Shown piece after piece: positions 17,035-27,090 of a DNA stretch of 64,000 bases. This stretch comes from Desulfovibrio sp. UCD-KL4C (lineage in GTDB: Bacteria; Desulfobacterota; Desulfovibrionia; Desulfovibrionales; Desulfovibrionaceae). The stretch spans positions 434,001 to 498,000 of the forward strand of contig NZ_VCNC01000003.1 in NCBI RefSeq assembly GCF_006210265.1, read 5' to 3'. Numbering within the stretch: position 1 is the first letter of the stretch; each line of letters begins with the position of its first letter. The position numbers and the translations under genes are program-made. The notes beneath the pieces are model-generated. The model saw only the letters and a list, made by a program, of their open reading frames with translations, was not told the DNA's origin and searched no databases.

Positions 17035-18324
17035 ATGAGCGGCAAATATAGATTTATTCCAGAGCTTGAACCTGAAGAAATAGCGCAGAAACAACTTAAT
17101 GGTCTTAAGTGGACGGTTTCTCATACTGCGGAAAATAGTCCTTTCTATGGACTCAGGTACAAAGAAAAATCTATTGAACCCGGAGATATTAAATCTTTGG
17201 ATGATATCCGGAAGCTTCCTTTTACAACTGCTGATGATTTGAAAGACGGTTATCCATTACCGCTTTTGTCTGTTCCTGAAGAGCAGGTTGTCAGAATTCA
17301 TGGTTCAAGCGGGACAACCGGTAAGCGCAAAATTTTATCATATACCCAAAAAGATATTGATACTTGGAAAAATATGTTTGCCCGTTGTTATGAATTGACA
17401 GGCATGACAACGCTTGATCGCGTTCAGGTCTGTGTCGGATATGGTCTTTGGACTGCCGGAGCATGATTTCAGCTTGGCTCTGAACATTTCGGAGCAATGA
17501 CTTTGCCTGTCGGACCTGGAATGTTGGAAATTCAGCTTCAAATTCTTGTTGACCTTGAGGCGACCTGTCTTTGTTCGACAGCGTCTATGGCCCTTTTGCT
17601 TGGGGAAGAAGCCCATAAAGCAGGGCTGACAGATAAGCTTAAACTCAAACGGTGTATTTTTGGAGGAGAGGCTCATACTCCTAAGATGCGTAAACACTTT
17701 GAAGAAGCGCTTGGACTTGAATCAAGTCATGATATTTCAGGTATGACGGAATTATATGGTCCTGGAGCAGGTATTGAATGTAAAGCTAAAGATGGAATTC
17801 ATTACTGGGGTGATGAATATATTGCTGAAATTATCGACCCCGTTACTCTTGAACCTGTGGCGGACGGAGAAATTGGTGAGCTGGTTGTAACCACTCTCAA
17901 TAAAGAGGCTTCACCGCTGGTTCGCTATCGTACCCGTGATTTGACACGAATTATTCCCGGAAAATGCTCCTGTGGGTGTTCGATGCCGCGTCATGATCAT
18001 ATTTTAGGTCGAAGTGATGATATGTTCATCTTCCGTGGAGTGAATGTTTATCCGGGGCAGATTGGGTCTGTACTTGAATTTTTCCCGGAATCCAGCTCGG
18101 AGTATCAGATCTTTCTTGAAAGGCGCGAGGGACTCGACCACATGGAGGTCAAAGTGGAGCGTAAACTCGGTGTCAGTGCGGATAATGATGCAAATCTTGC
18201 TGAGGCAATTGCCGACAGGATTCGTAAATTTATTTTAGTCAGAGTAAAAGTTGAAATTTTGAAGCCAGGTTATCTGCCTAGAAGTTTTGCAAAAACAAAA
18301 CGTGTTTTTGATGAAAGATCGTGA
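17035..18324 (+). pseudogene. Phenylacetate-CoA-ligase-like gene interrupted by one in-frame TGA
   Basis: Would activate an aryl or related acid to its CoA thioester through an acyl-AMP. The frame is continuous from ATG 17035 (AAGGAG 7 bp before) to 18324 except for TGA at 17464-17466 (codon 144). Total length of about 429 residues equals an intact PaaK-like protein. The AMP motif H-G-S-S-G-T-T-G-K lies before the stop; G-M-T-E-L-Y-G-P-G, Y-R-T-R-D and G-R-S-D-D-M-x-x-x-R-G-V-N-V-Y lie after it. From family memory the stop falls where homologues have Gly, so GGA to TGA is the simplest explanation. Selenocysteine read-through or a sequencing error are alternatives. Both halves keep normal coding character, so any inactivation is recent. 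Confidence 0.75.
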
Positions 18325-18404
18325 TCAGATATTAGTTAATCTTTTAAAAAATTAAGGCTGTAAGCTTTTTGCTTAGGCTTGCTGATTGTTTTTTTCTGCT
18401 AAAA

Positions 18405-18439
18405 AAAGGCCGCCGGACTGTTCCTGTCCTGCGGCCTTT
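18405..18439 (-). terminator. Intrinsic terminator of pnp
   Basis: A stem of about 13 bp with one internal mismatch (18405-18418 with 18426-18439), followed on the minus strand by a run of T. It ends the long rimP-to-pnp transcription unit. Confidence 0.9.
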
Positions 18440-18463
18440 AACATTCAATTTAAGGCTAATTCA

Positions 18464-20653
18464 TTATCTACGACGTCCGCCTCTTGGTCCACTAGGACGT
18501 CCACCGCTAGGCATTTTGAATCTATCAAGATCAACTTCCTGTCCAGCCTGCTCCATGAGCCATGCTTTACGGGAAAGTCTGATGCGTCCGTTAGGCTGTA
18601 CTTCAACAACTTTAACGGTGATTTCCTGACCGAGTTGAACAACGTCAGTTACATTTTCGATACGTTCAACATCAATCTGTGAAACATGCAGAAGTCCTTC
18701 GAGTCCTGGCAGAATTTCAACAATTGCGCCGATTTCGAGGATCTTTTTAACGGTACCAACGTAGTTTTTACCGAGTTCAGCAGTCTGGTCATAGTATTGA
18801 ACCATTTCCACAGTTTTCTTGAGGGATTCAAGAGTCGGTGCGAAGATGGAAACTTTACCTGAATCTTCGATGTCGATATCAGCTGAAGTTTCAGCAGTGA
18901 TAGCTTTGATATTTTTACCGCCGGGTCCGATAAGATCTCTGATCTTTTCAGGGTTGATCTGCAGAACTTCCATCTGAGGAGCACGGTTTGAAAGCTGAGC
19001 TCTTGGAGCTTCAATTACTTTCTTCATGTCATCAAGGATAAGCATTCTTGCTTCTTTAGCCTGAGAAAGAGCTTTGCGAAGAACGTCAGCAGGAATACCG
19101 CTGATTTTGATATCCATCTGGATAGCAGTGATACCTTCAGCAGTTCCGGCAACTTTAAAGTCCATATCGCCGAGAGCATCTTCGTCGCCGAGAATATCGG
19201 TCAGTACGAAGTATTCATCGCCTTCTTTACAAAGACCCATTGCAATACCTGCAACAGGGGCTGAGATAGGAACTCCGGCGTCCATGAGAGAGAGAGTTGT
19301 TCCGCAAACGGAAGCCATTGAAGATGAACCGTTTGAGTCCATAACTTCAGATACAACACGCATGGTGAACGGGAATGATTCCTGAGAAGGCAGAACTGGA
19401 GTAAGAGCGCGTTCTGCAAGAGTTCCATGTCCGATTTCACGACGTGAAGGTGCACGAAGGAATCTGGCTTCACCTACACAATATGGAGGGAAGTTGTAGT
19501 GGAGCATGAAACGTTTCGAGTCTTCACCTGTTAAGGTTTCAAATCTCTGTTCGTCGCGTGAACTACCCAAAGTACAAACTGCCAGAGCTGAAGTTTCACC
19601 TCTGCGGAACAGAGCTGAACCATGTGTCATAGGCAGGGTGCTTACTTCCATGGAAAGGTTACGGACTGTAGTAAGGTCACGTCCGTCAATACGGATACCT
19701 TTTTCTACAATGCGGTTACGAACGATTTTCTTTTCGAGTACAGCCATGGCATCGCTGACGGCTTTAGCTCTTTTAGGATCTTCAGGGAATTTTTCTTCAA
19801 TAAATTTAACAGCCTGACCTTTAATTTCAGACTTAGCATTTTTGCGAGTCAGTTTTTCAGGAATAGTCAGTGCTTTATCAAGATCAGCAGCGAAGTTGTC
19901 AGTGACAAGAGTAATAACTTCTTCATCTTTGACAGCTTCAATTACTTCAACTTTTGGCTTGCCAACTTTAGCTCTGAGTTCATCCTGAAGATCGAACATT
20001 GGAGCAAGCTGTTCATGTCCCCATTCAAGTGCTTCAGCAATTGTGTTTTCAGAAAGGAATTGTGAGCTACCTTCAACCATGATTACTGCGTCGCGAGTTG
20101 CTGCAAAAACAAGGTTGAGGTCACTGCCTTCGTTTATACCTTTATAAGTAGGGTAAAGAACAAACTGGTTGTTTACCATTCCGATTCTTGCAGCAGCAAC
20201 AGGGCCGTTAAAAGGCATGTTGGAAATGTGAAGTGCTGCGGATGCTCCGGTCATAGCCAGAACATCAGGGTTGGTATGTTCGTCAGCTGAAAGTACGGTT
20301 GCGATAACCTGAACTTCGTCGCAGAAAGATTTAGGGAACATAGGGCGGATAGGACGGTCCATAAGGCGGGAAACAAGAGTTTCACGGTCTGAGGGACGAC
20401 CTACTTCGCGGCGGAAGTAACCACCGGGAATGCGGCCTGCTGCGTATGTTCTTTCAAGGTAGTTACAAGTAAGAGGGAAAAAGTCTCTAGGCTCGCTTGT
20501 TGCCATGCTTACAGCAGTTACGAGAACAACGGTTCCACCGGACTGAATCCATACGGTACCGTTGGTTTGATTAGCCATGCGGCCTGTTTCTAATTTGATA
20601 TCAAGTGCGCCGACTTGACCTTTAACTTCGATTTTATCGAGTGGTACTAACAT
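18464..20653 (-). CDS. pnp: Polyribonucleotide nucleotidyltransferase (PNPase)
   Basis: Phosphorolytic 3'-5' exoribonuclease and degradosome component. 729 residues with two RNase PH domains (second one holding the F-x-x-R-R-E-I-G-H-G region), then KH (I-G-P-G-G-K-N-I-K-A-I) and S1 (G-x-V-x-x-I-L-E-I-G-A-I-V-E-I-L-P-G) domains and a short basic Gly/Arg-rich tail. ATG follows AAGGAG. It is the last gene of the operon and, as in many bacteria, follows rpsO. Confidence 0.97.
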   Translation of the reverse strand: MLVPLDKIEVKGQVGALDIKLETGRMANQTNGTVWIQSGGTVVLVTAVSMATSEPRDFFPLTCNYLERTYAAGRIPGGYFRREVGRPSDRETLVSRLMDRPIRPMFPKSFCDEVQVIATVLSADEHTNPDVLAMTGASAALHISNMPFNGPVAAARIGMVNNQFVLYPTYKGINEGSDLNLVFAATRDAVIMVEGSSQFLSENTIAEALEWGHEQLAPMFDLQDELRAKVGKPKVEVIEAVKDEEVITLVTDNFAADLDKALTIPEKLTRKNAKSEIKGQAVKFIEEKFPEDPKRAKAVSDAMAVLEKKIVRNRIVEKGIRIDGRDLTTVRNLSMEVSTLPMTHGSALFRRGETSALAVCTLGSSRDEQRFETLTGEDSKRFMLHYNFPPYCVGEARFLRAPSRREIGHGTLAERALTPVLPSQESFPFTMRVVSEVMDSNGSSSMASVCGTTLSLMDAGVPISAPVAGIAMGLCKEGDEYFVLTDILGDEDALGDMDFKVAGTAEGITAIQMDIKISGIPADVLRKALSQAKEARMLILDDMKKVIEAPRAQLSNRAPQMEVLQINPEKIRDLIGPGGKNIKAITAETSADIDIEDSGKVSIFAPTLESLKKTVEMVQYYDQTAELGKNYVGTVKKILEIGAIVEILPGLEGLLHVSQIDVERIENVTDVVQLGQEITVKVVEVQPNGRIRLSRKAWLMEQAGQEVDLDRFKMPSGGRPSGPRGGRRR

Positions 20654-20921
20654 TTAAACTCCTTATGAGTTCGGTTTTAAAACCATTTTATACTTGCGAA
20701 TTTCGAAGCATTCCGAATTTTCTAGCCGGCTGAGGGAAGATTTCAGCGTCAATATCTGAACGCCTTCCTTAGCCAACTAAAAATCCATAGTGGTATGCTT
20801 TAAGTCCGCCAACCTCCAGCTAATCAGGAGGATGTTTGCAAATTGCACCTTGTTTTATAAATGATCAGATTGAACACTATAAAATGCATTAAGGTGCGGG
20901 AAAAAAGTAAAGCTTTGAATA
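20654..20921 (-). promoter_or_regulatory. pnp leader region
   Basis: About 270 bp between the rpsO terminator and pnp. It contains a CCTCC/GGAGG inverted pair near 20812-20833 and another imperfect hairpin (AAGGAAGGCG / CGCC region near 20735-20780). In E. coli the pnp leader is folded and cut by RNase III for autoregulation; a similar role here is inference only. Confidence 0.4.
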
Positions 20922-20947
20922 TAAAAAAGGGGAGGTAAAACCTCCCC
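20922..20947 (-). terminator. Intrinsic terminator of rpsO
   Basis: 7-bp perfect G/C stem (20929-20935 with 20941-20947), 5-nt loop and six T on the minus strand, 10 bp below the rpsO stop. Gives rpsO its own 3' end; pnp needs read-through or its own promoter. Confidence 0.85.
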
Positions 20948-20956
20948 AAAAACTGC

Positions 20957-21226
20957 CTATTTGCGAAGACCAAGCTTTGCAATAAGATCACGATAACGCT
21001 GAATGTCTTTAGCCTTCAGGTATTTAAGGATGTTTCTGCGCTGTCCTACCATTTTCAGTAGGCCTGTACGGGAATGAAAGTCCTTTTTGTGAGTCTTGAA
21101 GTGGTCAGTAAGATACAAAATCCTTGCAGTAAGGAGAGCTACCTGTACTTCTGGGGAACCGGTGTCACCAGGTGTTGTCTGATATTCCTCAATTACTTTT
21201 GCCTTATCTTGTGCGTCCATTACCAC
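20957..21226 (-). CDS. rpsO: 30S ribosomal protein S15
   Basis: Binds 16S rRNA in the platform. 89 residues with the family's [17 protein letters not shown]-x-G-L-L and V-G-Q-R-R-x-I-L-K-Y-L blocks. GTG at 21226 is preferred because AGGAGG sits 8 bp ahead; an ATG two codons later is the alternative. A CGCGC-rich hairpin lies just upstream, between truB and rpsO. Confidence 0.97.
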   Translation of the reverse strand: MVMDAQDKAKVIEEYQTTPGDTGSPEVQVALLTARILYLTDHFKTHKKDFHSRTGLLKMVGQRRNILKYLKAKDIQRYRDLIAKLGLRK

Positions 21227-21293
21227 AGCGATACCCTCCTACGCGCCCGTGCGCGTGTTCTGTTTGTGCCGGAAGTATAATTCCCACAGGGAA

Positions 21294-22232
21294 TCAACCC
21301 CACAAGCCGCGAAGAACAGTCCAGTGCATACGATTATCAATAATCTTGGTTTCCGCTAAAGATAACGGAGTTCCGTTTGGATCAAGGAACATAGCCTTGT
21401 CTCCTTCGATTAAAGTAATGCCTGCAGAACCGGGCACATTTTCGACCGGGATTCGTGTTCCGTTCTTGATATCGGCCGCCATCTGTTCACCCACAGTGAA
21501 CTTTGGCCAGTGAGGGAGTGCTTTCGCAATCGGAATAACACGTTCCTCAAAGCCGTCAGGATCGTTAAGAACCTCGTCTAAATCATGTGCATCAGCCAAC
21601 CGGAAAGGTCGACTTTCTTCACGCTTAAGTGATTCCATTACTGCGCCGCATTCAAGCCGCATCCCCAAGCTGTGGACGAGGGAGCGAATATAGGTGCCGG
21701 CAGAGCACCCAACTCGAAAACGGGCCGTTGGCAGACTCACTTCCAGCGGTTTAGCTTCAAAAATATTTATACTCTTTATTTTGACGGGGATTTCCTCGCC
21801 ATTTCGAGCAAGCTCATAGAGCGGTCTGCCCTTGTGCTTAGCTGCCGAATATGCGGGAACCTCCTGACTAGTCAAGTCATTCCACGCTAAAATTTCATTT
21901 TCGACCATTTTTTCTGTAATATCGGAAATGTCATGGCTCGAAGTTTCTTGGCCTTGAATGTCGTAAGTATCTGTAGTCCTTCCGATAATCAGACTTCCTG
22001 AGTAAACTTTCTCATTTTCAGTTAAATACGGGCCAAGTTTGGTAGCTTGCCCCAGCATTACCAGCAGAACTCCCTCCGCAAGTGGGTCCAATGTTCCGGC
22101 GTGGCCTATCTTAGGTTGCTGCAATTCACGTTTTATTGAATTTAGACAATCTGCTGAAGTTGGTCCTGAAGGTTTGTTCAGAACGAGTACTCCATGTTTT
22201 TGATGAGGGTTTGTACGAGGTTTTCTTCCCAC
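21294..22232 (-). CDS. truB: tRNA pseudouridine-55 synthase
   Basis: Isomerises U55 in the T-loop of tRNAs. Catalytic Asp lies in the H-A-G-T-L-D-P-L-A-E-G-V-L motif; G-V-L-V-L-N-K-P-S-G-P-T-S opens the domain; R-V-x-C-S-x-G-T-Y-I-R-S-L follows later. A longer open frame reaches 22313, but that would overlap nrnA by 71 bp. GTG at 22232 lies 7 bp after AAGGA and 10 bp beyond the nrnA stop, so I use it, giving 312 residues. Confidence 0.93.
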   Translation of the reverse strand: MGRKPRTNPHQKHGVLVLNKPSGPTSADCLNSIKRELQQPKIGHAGTLDPLAEGVLLVMLGQATKLGPYLTENEKVYSGSLIIGRTTDTYDIQGQETSSHDISDITEKMVENEILAWNDLTSQEVPAYSAAKHKGRPLYELARNGEEIPVKIKSINIFEAKPLEVSLPTARFRVGCSAGTYIRSLVHSLGMRLECGAVMESLKREESRPFRLADAHDLDEVLNDPDGFEERVIPIAKALPHWPKFTVGEQMAADIKNGTRIPVENVPGSAGITLIEGDKAMFLDPNGTPLSLAETKIIDNRMHWTVLRGLWG

Positions 22233-22242
22233 CGGAATATCC

Positions 22243-23211
22243 TTATAAATTATATAGCTTTTCAGCGAGAGCTGAAATGAGTCTTGTGCGAACATTTTCA
22301 GCAGAGCTTTCAATCATGCCGCCGCTGGCGTTTTTGTGTCCACCGCCTCCAAACATAGAGGCGATTATCTGAACATTGTCAGATCCGGATGAACGCAAGC
22401 TGAACTTAAATCTGTGTTGGGAGTCTTCACGAACAACAATTGCAACCCGTACTTTTCGGATTCTGCTAATGAAATTAACTAATCCCTCACAATCAGGTCC
22501 ACCAGTATTGGTCTCAGCCAGCATTTCCTGAGTCACAAAAATCATGGCTGTCTGTTCATTATGGTACAGTTGGATTTTGTCTAAAGCAAGAGTCCACAAT
22601 TTAATTCTTTTCATAGTCCACTGATTGCGGATTTTTGGAACGAATTCTCCAAGCTGTAAGCCGTGTCTAATGATATCTGCTATTATTTCAAGAGTTTCTG
22701 GCTTAGTGTTGCCGTATGTGAAAAATCCTGTGTCAGTAGCGATTGACAAATATAATGCTTCACCAAGAGGGCCTGAAAGAGAAATTTTAAATTCACGCGC
22801 AATAAGCGTAATCATTTCGCCAACAGCAGGTCGATTTGTATCTACCCAGTTTATGGTGGCAAAATCAGTATTACCCATGTGGTGATCAATATTAATTGAT
22901 TTTTCAGGGTCCATAGCATTCATGAGATTTTCGCCCATGCGCGCAGCATCACCGCAGTCAAGAATTAAGTACCAGCCATCGAAATTTTTAGGAATTTCTG
23001 TCAGCATAGGTGCGGGAAATTCAAGCCATTGCATAGCCTCAGGAACTCCGCTCTGATTATAGATGCGAAACCTTTTACCTAATGCTTTTAAAATGAAACC
23101 AAGTGCAGCTGTAGAACCTAGTGCATCACCATCAGGATGGTAATGTGCTGCAATTAGGAAATCATCTTCTCCCTTAAGAATCTGGCAGATTTCTTTCAAG
23201 TGGTTTTCCAT
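22243..23211 (-). CDS. nrnA: DHH-family phosphoesterase, NrnA-like oligoribonuclease/pAp phosphatase
   Basis: Degrades nano-RNA and usually 3'-phosphoadenosine 5'-phosphate; the latter would matter in a sulfate-metabolising cell, though the APS-based dissimilatory route does not make pAp. Seen: H-x-x-P-D-G-D-A-L-G-S (metal site), D-C-G-D, the N-I-D-H-H motif and the C-terminal DHHA1 motif G-G-G-G-H-K-N-A-S-G. Start ATG 23211 follows GAGGAG; a TTG five codons earlier is less likely. Overlaps rbfA by about 38 bp. Confidence 0.92.
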   Translation of the reverse strand: MENHLKEICQILKGEDDFLIAAHYHPDGDALGSTAALGFILKALGKRFRIYNQSGVPEAMQWLEFPAPMLTEIPKNFDGWYLILDCGDAARMGENLMNAMDPEKSINIDHHMGNTDFATINWVDTNRPAVGEMITLIAREFKISLSGPLGEALYLSIATDTGFFTYGNTKPETLEIIADIIRHGLQLGEFVPKIRNQWTMKRIKLWTLALDKIQLYHNEQTAMIFVTQEMLAETNTGGPDCEGLVNFISRIRKVRVAIVVREDSQHRFKFSLRSSGSDNVQIIASMFGGGGHKNASGGMIESSAENVRTRLISALAEKLYNL

Positions 23212-23527
23212 ATACCATCTCCTCAAGGAAATTATCGTGAATAAATGTGAGCTGTGGAACTTGTCTGACTTTCATACGTTTGCTCAAAGTGCTGCGAATA
23301 TAACCAGCAGCTTTTTGAAGAGCTTGTGCCGCAGAAGCAATTCGTTCTTTATCTCCTGAAAGAGTAAAAAGAACTTCAGCAAATTTTAGATCTTTATTGA
23401 GCCTAACTCCGCTAATTGAAACAAGTTCAAGGCGTGGATCAGCTATATCTTCAATAAGCATTGTAGCGATTTCTCGCATGATCATGTCACCCATTTTTAC
23501 TGAGCGACGTGATGTGGACGTTTTCAT
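23174..23527 (-). CDS. rbfA: Ribosome-binding factor A
   Basis: Small KH-like factor for late 30S maturation and cold growth. 117 residues with the typical S-R-R-S-x-K-M-G-D-x-x-x-R-E-I-A start and the V-S-I-S-G-V-R-L-N-K-D-L region. ATG follows AAGG. Its place between ylxP and nrnA is the standard order in this operon. Confidence 0.94.
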   Translation of the reverse strand: MKTSTSRRSVKMGDMIMREIATMLIEDIADPRLELVSISGVRLNKDLKFAEVLFTLSGDKERIASAAQALQKAAGYIRSTLSKRMKVRQVPQLTFIHDNFLEEMVYGKPLERNLPDS

Positions 23528-23542
23528 ATCTAACTACCTTTA

Positions 23543-23572
23543 AAAAATGTCCTGACCATTATGATCAGGAAC
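23543..23572 (-). terminator. Weak hairpin between ylxP and rbfA
   Basis: Six-bp TCCTGA/TCAGGA stem with a 9-nt loop followed on the minus strand by CATTTTTT. It may weaken transcription into rbfA; it is too short to be sure. Confidence 0.4.
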
Positions 23573-23852
23573 TAAAAATTTCGGTTTTACAGTTAACCAG
23601 CTCTGCCGGGGAAATCGATTCAATCATGGAGAGGGCTTTTGATAATCTACTTTCGACTTTACGTGTTTCACCGGCAACTGTCACTACAGCTAAAACCAGT
23701 TTTTCATGGGAATCTTGCGCTTCTATTTCAGATACTGAGACATTAAATTTATTGCGCAGCTTTTGCTTTAGGCTAAGTGCTATTTTTCGTTTGCCTTTTA
23801 GAGACCTGTTTCCATGAAGTCTGAATTCCAGAGAGAGTACGCCGATTATCAT
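23565..23852 (-). CDS. ylxP: DUF503 (YlxP-like) protein
   Basis: 95 residues with the DUF503 pattern M-x-I-G-x-L-x-x-E-F-x-L-x-x-x-x-S-L-K-x-K-R and V-S-E-I-E-A-Q-D. Commonly encoded between infB and rbfA; linked by position to ribosome assembly, molecular function not settled. No good Shine-Dalgarno; the start lies just past the hairpin at 23873-23902. Confidence 0.88.
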   Translation of the reverse strand: MIIGVLSLEFRLHGNRSLKGKRKIALSLKQKLRNKFNVSVSEIEAQDSHEKLVLAVVTVAGETRKVESRLSKALSMIESISPAELVNCKTEIFSS

Positions 23853-23872
23853 TGGTGTGCCGGAAATTTAAA

Positions 23873-23902
23873 ATAGTGGGGTGACATTCGTCACCCCACT
23901 AT
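23873..23902 (-). terminator. Strong hairpin between infB and ylxP
   Basis: Perfect 13-bp stem (23873-23885 with 23890-23902) with a 4-nt loop; T-rich on the minus side (TTTTAAATTT) and also followed by ACTTTTTT on the plus side. It probably splits the operon into an infB-distal part by partial termination. Confidence 0.8.
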
Positions 23903-23908
23903 ACTTTT

Positions 23909-26827
23909 TTATGCGAGGGTTCTTGCTACTTCGATTTCTTCAAAGGCTTCAATTGCGTCGCCTTCTTTAATATCGTTGTATTTTTCAAGTCCAACACCAC
24001 ATTCGTAGCCCTTAGCTACTTCTTTAGCATCGTCTTTGAAACGTTTGAGTGAAGTCAGTGTGCCAGTATAGATTACAACTCCGTCACGCAAAAGTCTTAC
24101 TTTCGCATTTCTTGTGAGTTTACCGTCTATGACTTTACAACCTGCAACTGTTCCGACTTTCGGTACAGTAAAGACCTGCTGAACATCAGCCTGACCTAAG
24201 TAGTTCTCCTTAATATCAGGGGAGAGCATACCGGCCATTGCATCTTTAATTTCGCTGACCAACTTGTAGATGATGTCGTAGAAACGGATTTCCACTTCTT
24301 CACGTTCAGCCACTTCTTTGATTTTAACAGTAGGTCTTACGTTAAAACCGATGATGATGGCCTGACTTGCTGATGCGAGTAGAATATCTGATTCTGTGAT
24401 TGCACCGGCTCCGCCGTGAATGACTTCAACTTTAATTTCGTCAGTGGCCAGTTTTGCAAGTGCTTCACCAATGGCTTCAAGTGATCCCTGTACGTCGGCC
24501 TTAAGAACAACGTTGAGGGTCTGTATTTCCTGATCAGGTTTTGAAGCAAGGAATGATTCAAGAGTAACCTTGGATTTTCCTGCAAGTTCACGTTCGCGAT
24601 GTTTCAGCTTACGTTCCTGAGCAATTTTACGAGCAATTTTATCGTCAGCTACACAGATGAATTCATCACCTGCGAGAGGTATTCCGTCAAACCCTTGAAT
24701 TTCTACAGGGAAAGCAGGACCTGCTGTTTTTATATTTTGTCCACGGTCATTGAACATAGCTCTTACTCGTCCGTGGTAAAGTCCGCAGACGAAAGGATCA
24801 CCCTGATTAATAGTTCCTTCCTGAATCAGGACGGTTCCAAGTGGGCCACGTCCTTTGTCGAGTTTTGCCTCAACAATGTTACCGCGAGCAGCTTTGTCCG
24901 GGTTGGCTTTAAGTTCAAGAACTTCAGCCTGAAGCTGTACAATTTCAAGCAACTGATCGAGCCCTGTACGCTGTTTAGCTGATACTTCAACAAACATTGT
25001 GTCCCCGCCCCATGCCTCTGGTACGAGGTCGAAATCAGCCAGTTCGCGCAGAACTCTTTCGGGGTTGGCACCTTCTTTATCCATTTTGTTGACTGCGACA
25101 ACAATTGGAACTCCGGCTGCCTTGGAATGGCTTATTGCTTCACGAGTCTGATCCATAACTCCGTCATCAGCTGCGACAACAAGAATTACTATGTCAGTGA
25201 CTTGTGCTCCGCGTGCTCTCATTGTTGTGAAAGCTTCATGACCTGGAGTATCGAGGAAAACAATATCACCGCGAGCGGTGCTTACATGGTATGCGCCTAT
25301 ATGCTGAGTGATACCTCCAGCTTCTCCATCGGTAACTGCACTGTGACGGATTGCGTCAAGGAGTGAGGTTTTACCATGGTCAACATGCCCCATGATAGTA
25401 ACAATGGGAGGACGGGGAAGAAGTTGTTTTTCAGTATCAGCTACGAGTTCAGGAACTAGCAATTCTTCTTCTGAGAATGAAACGTTTTCAATTCCGTATT
25501 CAAATTCAGCTGCAAGCAGAGTTGCTGTATCAATGTCAAGAGACTGGTTTATAGTCGCCATGACACCCATAGCAAAAAGAGTTTTAATAAGCTCTTGCGC
25601 TTTAAGTCCCATCTGATGTGCCATATCAGCAAGTCTGATGGCTTCATTAAATTTAACTTTACGTTTTGCTGCTTTCAAAGGCTTCTGCTGTACTGGTTCC
25701 AGCTCTTTTTGTTTGCCTCTTTTGCCTTTTTTCTTGTGACGGAACTTACTGTCCATATCACGTTCTTGATTGGTCTTTTTGCTATCTTTACCAAATTCAA
25801 CAACGCGTTTATCTTTTTTAAATTTCTTCTTTTTACTCTGACCATCTTCTGCGCCAGGCTGAGGAGATCCAGGAACAGGTCTTCCTGCTGATGCTGGTCT
25901 TCCACCAGGAGCAGGTCTACCACCTGCTGGCCTACCACCTCCAGGTCTACCGCCTGCTGGTCTAGCCGCATGTCTGCGTTGAGGAAGTCCTCTATCTTCC
26001 GCAGTTCTTGCGCCGGAAGGACCTTCTGCCGCACGCTGTGCAGCTTGCAGGTTAGGATCAGGCCTTGAAATAATCTTTACCTTAGGTGGTTCTATTTCTT
26101 TCTTTTTTTTGCGTTTTTTCTTTTTAGGCTCAGAATCCTTTGTCTTAGCTTCTTTTTTAGCCGTAGCAGGCTGTTCTTTCTTTTCTTCGCCAGATTTTTT
26201 TTCTACAGGTGGAGCCGACGCAGCAACTTTTTCAGAAGCTTTTTTTACGGCTGAATCTGCAGATGGGGGAGTTTCCGCTTTTTCAGCAGGTGCGGTTTCT
26301 ACCTTAACAGGTGCTTCTTCTTGCTTCTTCTGCTCAAGATCTTCAGGCTTGATAATCTTGGCAACAGGAGTGGCATTTTTAAAAGACTCTTTCTTTTTAG
26401 CTTTTTTCTTTTTAGCAGGGGCAGCTTCGCCGGGTGCGTCTTTAGTTTTTGCAGTCGGAGTTTTAATGTCCTTCTTCGCAGGTTTTTCAGCTGAATCATT
26501 TTCAGATTTAGCTGACTTAACAGATTTAGCTTTCTTCGCAGGTTTAGCTGCTTTAGCTTCAGGCTTAGCAGCGTCCTTGCTGTCAGCTTCATCTTTAGTT
26601 GCTCCGGCTTTACGACGGCGCACTATAACTCCAGGCTGAACTTCTCTTTGGACAACGTTTGAGGTTGCTCCGGCAAGCTCTTTACGGACAGTCTGAGCGG
26701 AATCCTCATCAATGTCAGTAACAGTGCTTTTCGCCTGCACACCCAAATCTCGCAACTTTTGAAGAATATCCTTGGGATTGACGCCTAACTCGGCGGCCAA
26801 TTCCTTTACTTTTATCTTTGCAGCCAT
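23909..26827 (-). CDS. infB: Translation initiation factor IF-2
   Basis: GTPase that brings fMet-tRNA to the 30S subunit and drives subunit joining. 972 residues: an N-terminal IF2-N module ([10 protein letters not shown]), a roughly 330-residue disordered linker of Lys/Ala/Pro/Glu with a Gly-Arg-Pro-Ala repeat tract (about residues 280-320), a second IF2-N module, and the G domain from about residue 475 ([20 protein letters not shown]), then domains II-IV. The linker creates long spurious antisense frames. Six-bp gap from ylxR. Confidence 0.97.
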   Translation of the reverse strand: MAAKIKVKELAAELGVNPKDILQKLRDLGVQAKSTVTDIDEDSAQTVRKELAGATSNVVQREVQPGVIVRRRKAGATKDEADSKDAAKPEAKAAKPAKKAKSVKSAKSENDSAEKPAKKDIKTPTAKTKDAPGEAAPAKKKKAKKKESFKNATPVAKIIKPEDLEQKKQEEAPVKVETAPAEKAETPPSADSAVKKASEKVAASAPPVEKKSGEEKKEQPATAKKEAKTKDSEPKKKKRKKKKEIEPPKVKIISRPDPNLQAAQRAAEGPSGARTAEDRGLPQRRHAARPAGGRPGGGRPAGGRPAPGGRPASAGRPVPGSPQPGAEDGQSKKKKFKKDKRVVEFGKDSKKTNQERDMDSKFRHKKKGKRGKQKELEPVQQKPLKAAKRKVKFNEAIRLADMAHQMGLKAQELIKTLFAMGVMATINQSLDIDTATLLAAEFEYGIENVSFSEEELLVPELVADTEKQLLPRPPIVTIMGHVDHGKTSLLDAIRHSAVTDGEAGGITQHIGAYHVSTARGDIVFLDTPGHEAFTTMRARGAQVTDIVILVVAADDGVMDQTREAISHSKAAGVPIVVAVNKMDKEGANPERVLRELADFDLVPEAWGGDTMFVEVSAKQRTGLDQLLEIVQLQAEVLELKANPDKAARGNIVEAKLDKGRGPLGTVLIQEGTINQGDPFVCGLYHGRVRAMFNDRGQNIKTAGPAFPVEIQGFDGIPLAGDEFICVADDKIARKIAQERKLKHRERELAGKSKVTLESFLASKPDQEIQTLNVVLKADVQGSLEAIGEALAKLATDEIKVEVIHGGAGAITESDILLASASQAIIIGFNVRPTVKIKEVAEREEVEIRFYDIIYKLVSEIKDAMAGMLSPDIKENYLGQADVQQVFTVPKVGTVAGCKVIDGKLTRNAKVRLLRDGVVIYTGTLTSLKRFKDDAKEVAKGYECGVGLEKYNDIKEGDAIEAFEEIEVARTLA

Positions 26828-26833
26828 ATAATA

Positions 26834-27073
26834 CTACCCCCTGAATTTCTTCTTGCGCGGCTTAAAAAATTTAATTTTTTCCAGACAGCGTTCATTGTTG
26901 CAGACGTAATACCCACGTCCATGCATTATTTTCTTGTTGTCCGGAATAAGCTCGTTGTCGGAAGCTTCCTTGCCGATAACAAACCTGAATAGGTTTTTTT
27001 TGGCAAATCGCTGCCTGCAAATCACGCACGATCTGACTGGATCATTTCCGTCAGTGCTATCCATTCCGGTCAA
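26834..27073 (-). CDS. ylxR: YlxR-family (DUF448) protein
   Basis: 79 residues with the family pattern R-x-C-V-I-C-R-x-R-F ... G-R-G-Y-Y-V-C-x-x-x-x-C. The cysteines suggest a metal or nucleic-acid site. Known only by its fixed place between nusA and infB; implicated in RNA binding and RNase P in some bacteria. The start is uncertain: TTG 27073 has AGG at usable distance, ATG 27064 does not. Confidence 0.88.
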   Translation of the reverse strand: MTGMDSTDGNDPVRSCVICRQRFAKKNLFRFVIGKEASDNELIPDNKKIMHGRGYYVCNNERCLEKIKFFKPRKKKFRG

Positions 27074-27090
27074 AAAACATTACCTACTTA

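Noticed and set aside
22233-22313. N-terminal extension of truB
   Set aside because: It would overlap nrnA by 71 bp, has no ribosome site, and GTG 22232 has a good one.
26109-26639. Long plus-strand frame opposite infB (about 176 codons)
   Set aside because: Mirror of the low-complexity Lys/Ala linker of IF-2; Ala/Phe/Ser-only composition is an antisense artefact.
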